From assembly GCF_022695595.1 (NCBI RefSeq), contig NZ_CP074380.1, positions 1,736,001-1,800,000 on the forward strand: a stretch of 64,000 bases of DNA. The letters are read 5' to 3'. Positions 26,353 through 34,110 of this stretch are shown piece after piece (within the stretch, counting starts at the first letter, position 1; each line of letters starts with the position of its first letter). The notes under the pieces were generated by a model, which was given only the letters and a program-made list of their open reading frames with translations, ran no database searches and was not told where the DNA came from. Source of the DNA: Streptomyces sp. MST-110588 (GTDB lineage Bacteria > Actinomycetota > Actinomycetes > Streptomycetales > Streptomycetaceae). The position numbers and the translations under genes are program-made.

Positions 26353-27755
26353 GCCCCTAGGTGTAGCACCCGCACGCCGGGCAGCCCCTCCACGGCCGAG
26401 GCGTCCCGTACCGTCCCCAGCAGTCTGATGTGCCCGCGCTCGACCATCCGTACGGCGAGTGCCAGCAGTGCGCGCGCCTGCCGCCGGTCCAGGCAGCGGT
26501 CCAGGCCGTCCGCCACCACCGTCAGCACCTGCCTCGCCGAGGGCACCTCGGCCACCGGGTCCATCGCGAGCACTCCCGGCCCGGTGAGGAGGACCAGCGC
26601 CAGCGCCAGGTACCGCAGTTCGCCGTCCCCCAGCCGTTCCACCGGCGTGGCTCCCAGTTCTCCCCGCTCGATCAGGGCGCGTACGGCACCCGCCCCAGCG
26701 CCCGGGCCCAGGCCGGTGCCCGTACCGGGGCCGGCGCTCCCGCCCGAACCATCACGGGCACCGGCACCGGCCCCTGTACTCATGCCCGTCCTTAGGCCCG
26801 CGCGTTCCGCCGCCCCGGCCGTCCGCACCGCCTCCGTCCGCAGCCCCTCCACGGGGCCGACGCATCCCTCCCGTACCGCCTCGACCAACGCCGCGTGCCG
26901 TCGCACGCACTCACGACTCGTACGTTCCAGCACGGCCGGGAGGTTGTCGCACGTACCGCGCAGCCGCCCGTCACCGAAATCGCCGGCGCCCCGGACCGGC
27001 CCCGTCCCGTGGGCCCTGCCCCCACCGCCGCTTCCTCCCCCGCCACTTCCCCCACCGCCGCTTCCCCCACCGCCTTCCCTGACGCACCCGCCGGCCTCGC
27101 CACTCCTCGGGCTCGCCGCCCCCACGGCCTTTCGCATGACTTCCGGACGCGGGTCGCAGGCGAAGACCGACCGCAGCGCGACCACCACCTGCTCCGCCGC
27201 GGCCAACACCAGCCGCTGGCCTTCCGTCTTGCCGGCCACGCGCAGCGGCAGCAGGGCCGTACCGAGCAGGTCGTCGGGCAGCGGCGCACGTGTCACCGGC
27301 GTCATGCCGGCCGTGTGCCAGGCGGCCTGGACGGCACGGCGCTCCGGGTCGGTCAGGGCCGTGGACAGCAGGGTCCTACCGCCGCCGGTCAATCGCTCGC
27401 CCACGATGCGCAGTTCCGGTTCGGCCTGTACGGCGAGATCGAGCGTGACCGGACCGGCCGGACCGTCGACCGTACAGCCGATGCGGAAACCGCGCCGTCG
27501 CTGCCCGTCCGGCCGCGCCCACTGAGGAACGCACCCGGCCGGCTCGCCCGTCACCGCGGTCACGGCACGCTCCAGTCTGGCCCCGCTGCCGAGCCGCGCG
27601 AGGATCTCGTACGCCTGGAGGGCGCTTGTCTTGCCGCTGCCACTGGGCCCGGTCAGGAGGGTCAGCGGTTCCAGCGGCAGGTTCACACCACGGTGTGTCT
27701 TGAAGGCGGACAGCCGTAGCGCGGTGACCGCCGGACGAGCACTGTCAGTGTCCAT
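26349..27755 (-). CDS. SMC/ABC-type AAA ATPase with a natural Gly4-Ser linker
   Basis: A 468-residue P-loop ATPase of the AAA_15/21 (RecF/SMC-like) type. It has FKTHRGVNLPLEPLTLLTG, Walker A GPSGSGKTSA, the signature-like LGDGELRYLALALVLL, Walker B GVLAMDPVAEV, and a final His-containing VERGHIRLLGTV. The middle holds a striking linker of three Gly4-Ser units plus another Gly4 (DNA 27021-27078) and other Gly/Ala-rich insertions. It lies between a SepF-like gene 37 bp upstream and the overlapping MazG-like gene. The partner and role are unknown; nuclease-linked defence and chromosome roles are both seen in the superfamily. Confidence 0.75.
   Translation of the reverse strand: MDTDSARPAVTALRLSAFKTHRGVNLPLEPLTLLTGPSGSGKTSALQAYEILARLGSGARLERAVTAVTGEPAGCVPQWARPDGQRRRGFRIGCTVDGPAGPVTLDLAVQAEPELRIVGERLTGGGRTLLSTALTDPERRAVQAAWHTAGMTPVTRAPLPDDLLGTALLPLRVAGKTEGQRLVLAAAEQVVVALRSVFACDPRPEVMRKAVGAASPRSGEAGGCVREGGGGSGGGGSGGGGSGGGGRAHGTGPVRGAGDFGDGRLRGTCDNLPAVLERTSRECVRRHAALVEAVREGCVGPVEGLRTEAVRTAGAAERAGLRTGMSTGAGAGARDGSGGSAGPGTGTGLGPGAGAGAVRALIERGELGATPVERLGDGELRYLALALVLLTGPGVLAMDPVAEVPSARQVLTVVADGLDRCLDRRQARALLALAVRMVERGHIRLLGTVRDASAVEGLPGVRVLHLGA
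27021..27078. repeat. 15-bp repeats encoding a Gly4-Ser linker
   Basis: Four tandem units of about 15 bp within the ATPase gene encode three Gly-Gly-Gly-Gly-Ser units followed by another Gly4 on the minus strand. The unit is in frame, so copy number changes would only alter linker length. Confidence 0.8.
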
Positions 27756-27791
27756 ATGCGGACGGTATGCAACACCCGGGCAGGAAAACCG

Positions 27792-28202
27792 TTACGCCTT
27801 AAATGTCTTCCTACGATCGAGGTACAGCGCTGCCGTGCGGCTCCTCCACCTCGGTCCCGCGGGCGCGAGCAGGAAGACGTTGGTGTCCACGCGGTGCATG
27901 CCGCTGCCGAGCCCGAAGACGACACCGCTGGCGAAATCCAGGATGCGTTTGGCGACGTCGGTGTCCGCGCTGGTGAGGTCGAGCAGTACGGGGAGCTGCG
28001 CCATCAAGTACTCGGCGACTTCCCGGGCGTCGGCGAAGGTCTGGACGCGGATGACGACGAAACGCCGCGCCGCCTCACTTTCCTCCTCCTCTTCGGGGAG
28101 GGCACGGTGGTCGGGCCAGGACGGCCACTCGGCACCGCCGCGCAGAGGCACGACCTCCGCGAGCCCCTCCCACTGTTCGTCGGTGGCATCGGGCCCCTTC
28201 AC
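27792..28202 (-). CDS. SepF/YlmF-like protein
   Basis: A 136-residue protein whose second half matches the SepF fold: RFVVIRVQTFADAREVAEYL, LPVLLDLTSADTDVAKRILD and FASGVVFGLGSGMHRVDTNV. SepF binds FtsZ and membranes during septation, and streptomycetes carry several SepF paralogues. The start is the GTG at 28202, five bases after AGGTG; a longer frame upstream lacks a good ribosome site. The N-terminus lacks the usual amphipathic membrane helix, having an acidic stretch of five Glu instead. It is the first gene of an apparent SepF-ATPase-MazG operon. Confidence 0.78.
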   Translation of the reverse strand: MKGPDATDEQWEGLAEVVPLRGGAEWPSWPDHRALPEEEEESEAARRFVVIRVQTFADAREVAEYLMAQLPVLLDLTSADTDVAKRILDFASGVVFGLGSGMHRVDTNVFLLAPAGPRWRSRTAALYLDRRKTFKA

Positions 28203-28499
28203 CGAATCACCTCGTACAGCGCCACGCCGGGTACCTGGGACGTCTGGGATATCTGCATCACGCAATTCTAGGGATGAACACATATACCTCGCCGGACGCG
28301 ACACACGCACGAGGCCGTCGGCCCGCCCCTCGCCACGCCGCACGATGGCCACTGACCTGCGCCGGCGCCGTACCCCGCGTACCGTACCGAGCCCCGTCCC
28401 GCCTTCACCCGTCCTCGCCCCCGCCCTTGACTTTCTCCCTCTGCCCTCTCCTCCTTCCCCTCCCACCCCCGCCTTATCCCCCTTTCCCCCATGTCACGA

Positions 28500-29489
28500 T
28501 CACATCGACTGATTGCGTCCACTCGTCGACGGAATCGGCTCCGGCCGCGCGCCTTGGAATGAGCGGCGGTAGGAGTACGGGGTGGTGCCCACCACGCGTT
28601 TGAAGCGGTCGCGGAAGGCGGTGGCGGAGCCGAAGCCGGACCGGGTGGCGATGCGGTCGACCGGGTGGGTGGTGGTCTCCAGGAGGTGCTGGGCGCGGCG
28701 GATCCGCGCCCGGTGCAGCCATTGGAGCGGGGTGGTGCCGGTCTGGTCACGGAAGCGGCGGTTGAGGGTGCGGGTGCTCATACCGGCGCGGGCGGCTATC
28801 TCATGCAGGGTCAGATCCTGTTCGGCGTGCTCCTCCATCCAGCGCAGCAGCGGCTCCATCGTCGATCCGGCCGGGGCCGGCGGCTGATCGTGGACGATGA
28901 ACTGGGCCTGCCCGCCCTCGCGTTCCAGAGGCATCACGGAGAGCCGCGCGGCGTCGGCAGCCGTCGCGGACCCGTGGTCCCGGCGGATGATGTGCAGACA
29001 CAGGTCGAGGCCGGCGGCGGCTCCGGCGGAGGTCAGGAACTGTCCGTTGTCGACGTACAGCACGTCCGGGTCGACCGTGACGTCAGGGTGACGGGCGGCC
29101 AGGAGGGAGGCCGCCGACCAGTGGGTGGTGGCCCGCAGGCCGTCCAGGAGACCGGTGGCGGCCAGGATGAAGGCGCCGGAGCAGATGGAGGCGATTCGGG
29201 TCCCTTTGCCCGCCGCGTCTCGCAGGGCCCGCAGGACCTCGGCCGGTATGGGGGCGGTGGGGTCGGTGCAGCCGGGCAGCACGATCGTGTCCGTCTCCGC
29301 CAGCGCCTCCAGGCCCCATGGTGCGCGGAGGACGAACGTTCCGGCGTCGATCTCCTGGGACGCCGCACAGATCCGTACGCGATAGGGCGTGCTGCCATCG
29401 GGGAGCCGGGTCCGGGTGAAGACCTCTATGGGAGTGGCGAGATCGAACGGGATGACGCCGTCAAGGGCGAGAACGGTGAGCGTGTGCAT
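28500..29489 (-). CDS. AraC-family regulator with DJ-1/PfpI-like domain
   Basis: A 329-residue GlxA-type regulator, paralogous to the one at 16908. The amidotransferase-like domain carries IASICSGAFILAATGLLDG and LYVDNGQFLTSAGAAAGLDL. The AraC domain has EIAARAGMSTRTLNRRFRDQ and IATRSGFGSATAFRDRFKR. The gene is divergent from the PfpI-family gene at 29639 with a 149-bp gap, which suggests it regulates that gene. The 297-bp space after it, up to the SepF-like start, is pyrimidine-rich and shows no gene. Confidence 0.87.
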   Translation of the reverse strand: MHTLTVLALDGVIPFDLATPIEVFTRTRLPDGSTPYRVRICAASQEIDAGTFVLRAPWGLEALAETDTIVLPGCTDPTAPIPAEVLRALRDAAGKGTRIASICSGAFILAATGLLDGLRATTHWSAASLLAARHPDVTVDPDVLYVDNGQFLTSAGAAAGLDLCLHIIRRDHGSATAADAARLSVMPLEREGGQAQFIVHDQPPAPAGSTMEPLLRWMEEHAEQDLTLHEIAARAGMSTRTLNRRFRDQTGTTPLQWLHRARIRRAQHLLETTTHPVDRIATRSGFGSATAFRDRFKRVVGTTPYSYRRSFQGARPEPIPSTSGRNQSM

Positions 29490-29638
29490 GGCTCGACGGT
29501 AAGCGTACGGGGACGGTGCCTGGCGAGAATCCGTTGAGGTGTGGCAATCACGCCACTATGGGCGTCCCCGGGTCCCGTCTAGCGTCGGTTCCGGCACCCG
29601 GTCGCGGGGCCGCCGTCTCCCGGAAGGACTGATGCACC

Positions 29639-30292
29639 ATGCACGTCCAGTTCGTGTTGTTCGATGGGTTCGATCCTCTGGATGTCGTCGCTCCCTATGA
29701 GGTGCTGTACGCGGGAGGGCTGGCCGGCGGTGGGGCGGTGAGCGTCGAGATGGTGTCGGCGGAGGGGGCGCGGGAGGTGCCGAGCGGTACGGTCCCGCTG
29801 TCCTTGCGGGCCACCGGCCGGCTCGATCCGGAGCGCGCGGACCTGGTGGTCGTCCCCGGAGCGTCCGGCCGTATCGCGGAGTCGGGAGCGGCCGAAGAGG
29901 CCATTGTCGACATATTGGCTCGCAGCATACGGTCCGAACTGGCGGGGCTGCTGAAGACGGCCTACGACAAACCAGGGCTGACGGTGGCCACGGTGTGCGG
30001 CGGGTCCGTCGTACTGGCGATGGCCGGACTGATCAAGGGCCGTCATGTGACGTCGCACCACTCGGCGATGTCGCAGTTGGAAGCCGCCGGGGCGATTGCC
30101 GTCGATGCCCGGGTCGTCGACGACGGGGACCTGGTCACCGGGGCGGGTGTCACCTCCGGCCTGGACCTCGGCCTGTATCTGCTCGAACGCGAACTGGGCC
30201 CACGCGTCGCACACTCCGTCGAGCAGCTTTTCGCCTATGAGCGCCGTGGCACGGTGTGGCGCGCGCAGGGACTGGCCCCTACGCCGATCTGA
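29639..30292 (+). CDS. DJ-1/PfpI family protein
   Basis: A 217-residue single-domain protein with QFVLFDGFDPLDVVAPYEVL at the start and the nucleophile elbow TVATVCGGSVVLAMAGLIKG. The following GAGVTSGLDLGLYLLERELG is typical of the ThiJ/isonitrile-hydratase-like branch, so hydrolase or amidase-like activity is possible. The ATG is preceded by GGAAGG. Its partner is probably the divergent AraC regulator with a homologous N-domain. Confidence 0.85.
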   Translation: MHVQFVLFDGFDPLDVVAPYEVLYAGGLAGGGAVSVEMVSAEGAREVPSGTVPLSLRATGRLDPERADLVVVPGASGRIAESGAAEEAIVDILARSIRSELAGLLKTAYDKPGLTVATVCGGSVVLAMAGLIKGRHVTSHHSAMSQLEAAGAIAVDARVVDDGDLVTGAGVTSGLDLGLYLLERELGPRVAHSVEQLFAYERRGTVWRAQGLAPTPI

Positions 30293-30320
30293 CGCCCCGG
30301 AGCGCCTGTAGGGGCACCCG

Positions 30321-30695
30321 TCAGATCTCCAAAGACGCCTCTATCTCGCGCAGTTGCGCTCTGGCCTGGTCAAGTTCGCAATCTCTGCGGTCCAGAACCA
30401 GGTAGATGAAAATCCCCTGGAGCCTGCGCTGCATGACCGGCCGGATGAGGTGGTACTCCTTGGTGAGGGTGATCAGGATGTCTTCGACGCTGTCGACGGA
30501 GTAGCCGAGGCTTTCGAGGGTACGGAGCTTGGCACGTACGACATCCGTGTCGCCGATGCCGGCTTCGTGCAGGTCGAAGCCCACACCCCCGTCGATGGCG
30601 GCCAGCGTGACCCTGCTGTAGTAGTCCACGATGGCCGAACCGAGCGCGCCCTTGATGGTCATCACGTCCTGGAGCGCATTGCGCACCCGCTCCAT
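30321..30695 (-). CDS. Roadblock/LC7-like small protein
   Basis: A 124-residue protein reading ALQDVMTIKGALGSAIVDYY near the start and TLTKEYHLIRPVMQRRLQGI, FIYLVLDRRDCELDQARAQL towards the end. This resembles a common streptomycete protein with a roadblock/LC7-type fold. Such domains partner with small GTPases of the MglA type, but none is encoded nearby. I chose the ATG at 30695 over the GTG at 30704 because the GGAGAGG is too close to the GTG. Confidence 0.65.
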   Translation of the reverse strand: MERVRNALQDVMTIKGALGSAIVDYYSRVTLAAIDGGVGFDLHEAGIGDTDVVRAKLRTLESLGYSVDSVEDILITLTKEYHLIRPVMQRRLQGIFIYLVLDRRDCELDQARAQLREIEASLEI

Positions 30696-31091
30696 CGTGC
30701 CCACCTCTCCCCAGGAGTGATCTTCGGCTCGACAGACGTCAGGCCACGCCGACGAACGAACTACTATCAGTGAAAGCCATATTACTGCGGGCGATCCCCC
30801 ACGGAGCGGCTTTCATCGGGCCTCGTCGCCGGGCGGCGGATTCGTCCAGGCCGGGCGGGGTGGAGCGAGGCCACGGCGGGCCTCCGGCGCGGTCGGCCCG
30901 CCCAGCACACCGAGCACACCCGGTCCGCTCCGCCCGCCCGGCGAACCGGATGCCCGGCGAACCGGACGCCTCCACAGACCGCGTGACCTCGCGCATCCTC
31001 GTACGACCCGCACCAACTCGGCACCAGCGACCCAGCCCCAGCTAATCAAACTTGACCAGTCGGATCGACGCGAGTACGGTGACGCCCTCAC
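30696..31091. other. Intergenic region before the ABC exporter
   Basis: About 400 bp with no frame that looks coding. It contains a very GC-rich patch (30835-30970) and then an AT-richer stretch with TAATCAAACTTGACCAG at about 31043-31059, which resembles a half-site of the operator at 31092. The promoter of the exporter operon is probably between 31040 and 31110. Confidence 0.5.
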
Positions 31092-31107
31092 TAGTCAACA
31101 TTGACTA
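31092..31107. promoter_or_regulatory. Perfect palindrome TAGTCAA-CA-TTGACTA
   Basis: A 16-bp inverted repeat with 7-bp arms, 33-48 bp upstream of the TTG start of the exporter ATPase. Such AGTCAA/TTGACT sites are typical operators for TetR- or PadR-type repressors of drug exporters. No repressor gene is adjacent, so it would be encoded elsewhere. Confidence 0.6.
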
Positions 31108-31139
31108 CTCAATCGCTCCGAGAAGTGGAGGCCAGTGCC

Positions 31140-32239
31140 TTGAAGGAGCACACCCACGCGATCCTCGTCGAGGACCTACGGAAGAGGTACGGCGACAAAG
31201 CGGCTCTTTCCGGTCTCGATCTCACCGTCGGCACGGGCACCGTTCACGGGGTGCTCGGGCCCAACGGCGCCGGAAAGACCACACTCGTCAGGATCCTCTC
31301 CACACTGGTGCGGTACGACGGCGGCCGGGCGGAGGTGGCCGGCCACGACGTGATGAAGCAGGCGGAGGACGTCCGTTACCGCATCGGCCTGCTCGGCCAG
31401 CACGCAGCCGTGGACGAGGAGCTCAGCGGCCGGCAGAACCTGGAGATGTTCGGCCGCCTGTACCATCTGGGCGCGCGCCGGGCAGCGCGCCGCGCCACCG
31501 AACTGCTGGAACGGTTCGGCCTGGCCGGCGCCGGCACCAAGCCGGTGAAGCAGTTCTCGGGCGGCATGCGGCGACGGCTGGACCTGGCCGCCGGGCTGAT
31601 CACATCACCCCAGGTGCTCCTGCTCGACGAGCCGACGACCGGGCTGGATCCCCGTGGCCGTACCGAGGTCTGGAACGCGGTCCGCTCCCTGGTCGGCGGC
31701 GGTACGACCGTACTGCTCACGACCCAGTACCTGGAGGAGGCCGACCAGCTCGCCGACCGGATCTCGATCGTCGACAACGGCAAGGTCATCGCCGAGGGGA
31801 CCGCCGACCAGCTCAAGTCCCGGCTCGGCGGCGACCGTATCGATGTCGTCGTACGGCGCGGCGAGCAGGTGGCCGCGGTGGCGGCCGTGGTCGCCCGGGC
31901 GGCCGGAGCGGGCGGCGCGGTGGAGAGCGACGAGGACGGCCGCCGCGTCAGCGCGCCGGTGAGCGACCGGATCGCGGCGCTCACCGGCACCGTCCGGGCC
32001 CTGTCCGCGGCGGGCATCGAGGCCGAGGACATCGCCCTGCGCCGTCCCACCCTCGACGAGGTGTTCCTCCACCTCACCGGACATCCGGCGAACTCCCCGG
32101 TCCGTCCGGGAAAAGCACGCGGACCGCGACGTCGCGGAACACAACCGCCACGTCCCGGAACGCAACCGCCACGTCGCGGCACACGACCGCCACGTCCCGG
32201 CAAGAGCCCGACGACTCCCGAGAGGAGGCCGCGATATGA
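31140..32239 (+). CDS. DrrA-type ABC transporter ATP-binding protein, frameshifted near its end
   Basis: An exporter ATPase of the daunorubicin-resistance family. It has Walker [13 protein letters not shown], signature [15 protein letters not shown], Walker [14 protein letters not shown] and the C-terminal [16 protein letters not shown] chose TTG at 31140 because GGAGG lies eight bases upstream. In the N-terminal frame the gene would run deep into the permease. In the adjacent frame it stops at 32239, overlapping the permease ATG as ATGA, so one base is probably missing at about 32096-32112. The repaired protein is about 366 residues and ends in a 7-residue Thr-Ala-Thr-Ser-Arg repeat. Confidence 0.87.
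32122..32206. repeat. 21-bp tandem repeat, four copies, at the 3' end of the ABC ATPase gene
   Basis: Units like ACCGCCACGTCCCGGAACGC repeat four times and encode a heptad TATSRNx in the frame that overlaps the permease start. The period is a multiple of three, so expansion keeps the frame. Confidence 0.8.
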
Positions 32240-33156
32240 GCGGTACGCCGTCCCGGCAACCGGTGTCATCGAAGCCGCCGGCACCGTCGACCACCTCGCG
32301 CCCCACCCCCGCCGACGCCCCCGCCCTCGCCGACGCCCCCACCACTACGACACCCCGTCCGCCCGGCTCCCGCCTGTCCTGGATGGTGGCCGACTCCTGG
32401 ACCGTCACCCGGCGCGACTTCGCGCACTGGGCCCGGCAGCCCGGCCAGTTGGCGGTCGGGCTGGTCTTCCCCGTGATGATGCTGGTCATGTTCGCCTACT
32501 TCCTGGGCGGTGGCATGGCGGTGCCCGGTGGCGGGAAGTACGTCGAGTTCCTCGTGCCCGGAATGTTCGCGCTCACCATGGCCTTCGGACTGGAAGCCAC
32601 CATGACGGCTCTCACCCAGGACATGAACCGCGGCATCATCGACCGCTTCCGTGCCCTGCCGATGGCGACCTCCGCCGTATTGGTCGGGCGCAGCATCGCC
32701 GACATGCTGCAGTCGGCGGCCGGCCTGCTGGTGATGGTCGGCGCCGGCCTGCTGATGGGCTGGCGGTCGCACCACGGTCCGGGTGCGGCACTCGCCGCGG
32801 TCGGCCTGTCGCTGCTGTTCCGCTTCGCGATGCTGTGGGTCGGCATCCTCGTCGGCCTGGTGGCGGGCAGACCGGAGATGGTGCAGGCCGTGCAGATCCT
32901 GATCTGGCCTGTGACCTTCCTCTCCAGCGCGTTCACCTCGCCGGACACCATGCCGGACTGGCTCGGGGCCATCGCCCGGTGGAACCCGCTGTCCTCCACC
33001 GCGGGAGCCGTACGTGATCTCTTCGGCAATCCGCACTGGAGCGACGGCTCCTGGGCCACCGACAACGCGGTCCTGCTCGCGGTCCTGTGGCCGCTGGTCC
33101 TGCTGGCGGTGTTCTTCCCCCTCGCCGTGGCCCGTTATGGACGGCTCAGCCGCTGA
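32236..33156 (+). CDS. ABC-2 type permease (DrrB-like)
   Basis: A 306-residue membrane protein with six predicted helices. After a disordered Pro/Thr/Ala N-terminus of about 45 residues come [38 protein letters not shown], the ABC-2 core [16 protein letters not shown], and a final helix before VARYGRLSR. It pairs with the upstream ATPase as a DrrAB-type exporter of hydrophobic drugs or peptides. The cargo could be the lanthipeptide made at 34-39 kb or something unrelated; the genes are on opposite strands. Confidence 0.88.
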   Translation: MSGTPSRQPVSSKPPAPSTTSRPTPADAPALADAPTTTTPRPPGSRLSWMVADSWTVTRRDFAHWARQPGQLAVGLVFPVMMLVMFAYFLGGGMAVPGGGKYVEFLVPGMFALTMAFGLEATMTALTQDMNRGIIDRFRALPMATSAVLVGRSIADMLQSAAGLLVMVGAGLLMGWRSHHGPGAALAAVGLSLLFRFAMLWVGILVGLVAGRPEMVQAVQILIWPVTFLSSAFTSPDTMPDWLGAIARWNPLSSTAGAVRDLFGNPHWSDGSWATDNAVLLAVLWPLVLLAVFFPLAVARYGRLSR

Positions 33157-33325
33157 GCCACCCGTACGAGCCGTACGGATCGCCCGCCCCGCCCCGCTCC
33201 CGTACGACGGCCCCGGCTCCCTCCCCAGGGACGATGGACGGCGATTCGAGTGCCCCGGCCCATGCTGGCGGACGAACGGCGCCGGGTCCGGCCCCGCGCC
33301 CCGTCCCGAGGGAGAGCCAGGAACC

Positions 33326-33592
33326 ATGACCACCGTCATCGCCTGCCCCGAATCCGCCGCACCACGGCTGCGCTTCGAGCGGGGCCGTCCGGAGGCCGAC
33401 GAGGTGGCCGCGGTCACAGCGGTCGTACTCGCGCTGCTGGCCCAGCGGGCCGACACCGGTCCCGTGGATCTCACCGACCTCACCCTGACCGGCTGCCCCC
33501 GAGCAGCGGCCCGCAAGCGCGGTCGCCACCGCACATGGACCGGCGGAGACGCCTCCTACCGGTCTCCCCGCTCCTGGCAGACCCCCATATAG
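33326..33592 (+). CDS. Acyl-CoA carboxylase epsilon-subunit-like protein
   Basis: An 88-residue protein with the AccE/PccE core RFERGRPEADEVAAVTAVVL followed by a basic, Trp-containing tail. Epsilon subunits stabilise acyl-CoA carboxylase complexes and are usually encoded next to the beta carboxyltransferase subunit, which is absent here. The ATG at 33326 has an AGGA-type ribosome site. It lies 169 bp after the ABC permease on the same strand. Confidence 0.72.
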   Translation: MTTVIACPESAAPRLRFERGRPEADEVAAVTAVVLALLAQRADTGPVDLTDLTLTGCPRAAARKRGRHRTWTGGDASYRSPRSWQTPI

Positions 33593-33676
33593 GCCCCGTC
33601 CGCGCCCACATCACATGAGCCGCCCGCCTTCAGCGGCGTCCCCCGTGGCGTGCGATGGGGTCCGGGGGTCGCCCGG

Positions 33677-34018
33677 TCAGCCTTCACACATGGGCCTGCC
33701 GAGGTTGGCCGCCGTTTCGGCGGCGTCCGCATGGGTCATGACGGTGACGCCCGCCGACAGCACGACCATCAGGCCCGCGATGAGGACGCACAGGACCGAA
33801 AGGCGGCTTCGCCATCCCGTGTACGGGTCGCACCCACGGCGCCGCGCCCAGCGGACGAGCACGATGTGCGTGGTCACCGCCAGCACGGCGGCCGACCTCG
33901 CGGATTCACGGTACGGGTACGCGTACGAGTACGGGTACGCGTACAGGTCGTACGGGTACGGGCCGTACGGGTACGGGTCCATGTGCTGTGCGTACGTGGC
34001 CTCGCCGTCCGGCATCAT
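33677..34018 (-). CDS. Small Tyr/Pro-rich membrane protein at the end of the lanthipeptide operon
   Basis: A 113-residue protein. Its N-terminus is a repetitive Tyr-Pro-rich segment (HMDPYPYGPYPYDLYAYPY), encoded by GTACGG-type DNA repeats at 33905-33990. It is followed by one or two hydrophobic segments: SARSAAVLAVTTHIVLV and LSVLCVLIAGLMVVLSAGVT. The gene begins 93 bp after the LanC stop on the same strand. The ATG pair at 34018/34015 is the likeliest start; a GTG a few codons earlier is possible. I recognise no family, and a role in immunity or anchoring is only a guess. Confidence 0.5.
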   Translation of the reverse strand: MMPDGEATYAQHMDPYPYGPYPYDLYAYPYSYAYPYRESARSAAVLAVTTHIVLVRWARRRGCDPYTGWRSRLSVLCVLIAGLMVVLSAGVTVMTHADAAETAANLGRPMCEG

Positions 34019-34110
34019 AGCCGTGACCACCGCGGCGGGGAGTGCGGCGCCGACCGTACGACCGCAGGTCAGGCACCCTTCGCGGCCGGTCGGGGACGCT
34101 CGGCGCCCGG

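Noticed and set aside
31140..33017. ABC ATPase fused into a 600-residue protein
   Set aside because: The extra part is the permease gene in the wrong frame. The adjacent frame gives a stop overlapping the permease ATG, so one missing base is the better explanation.
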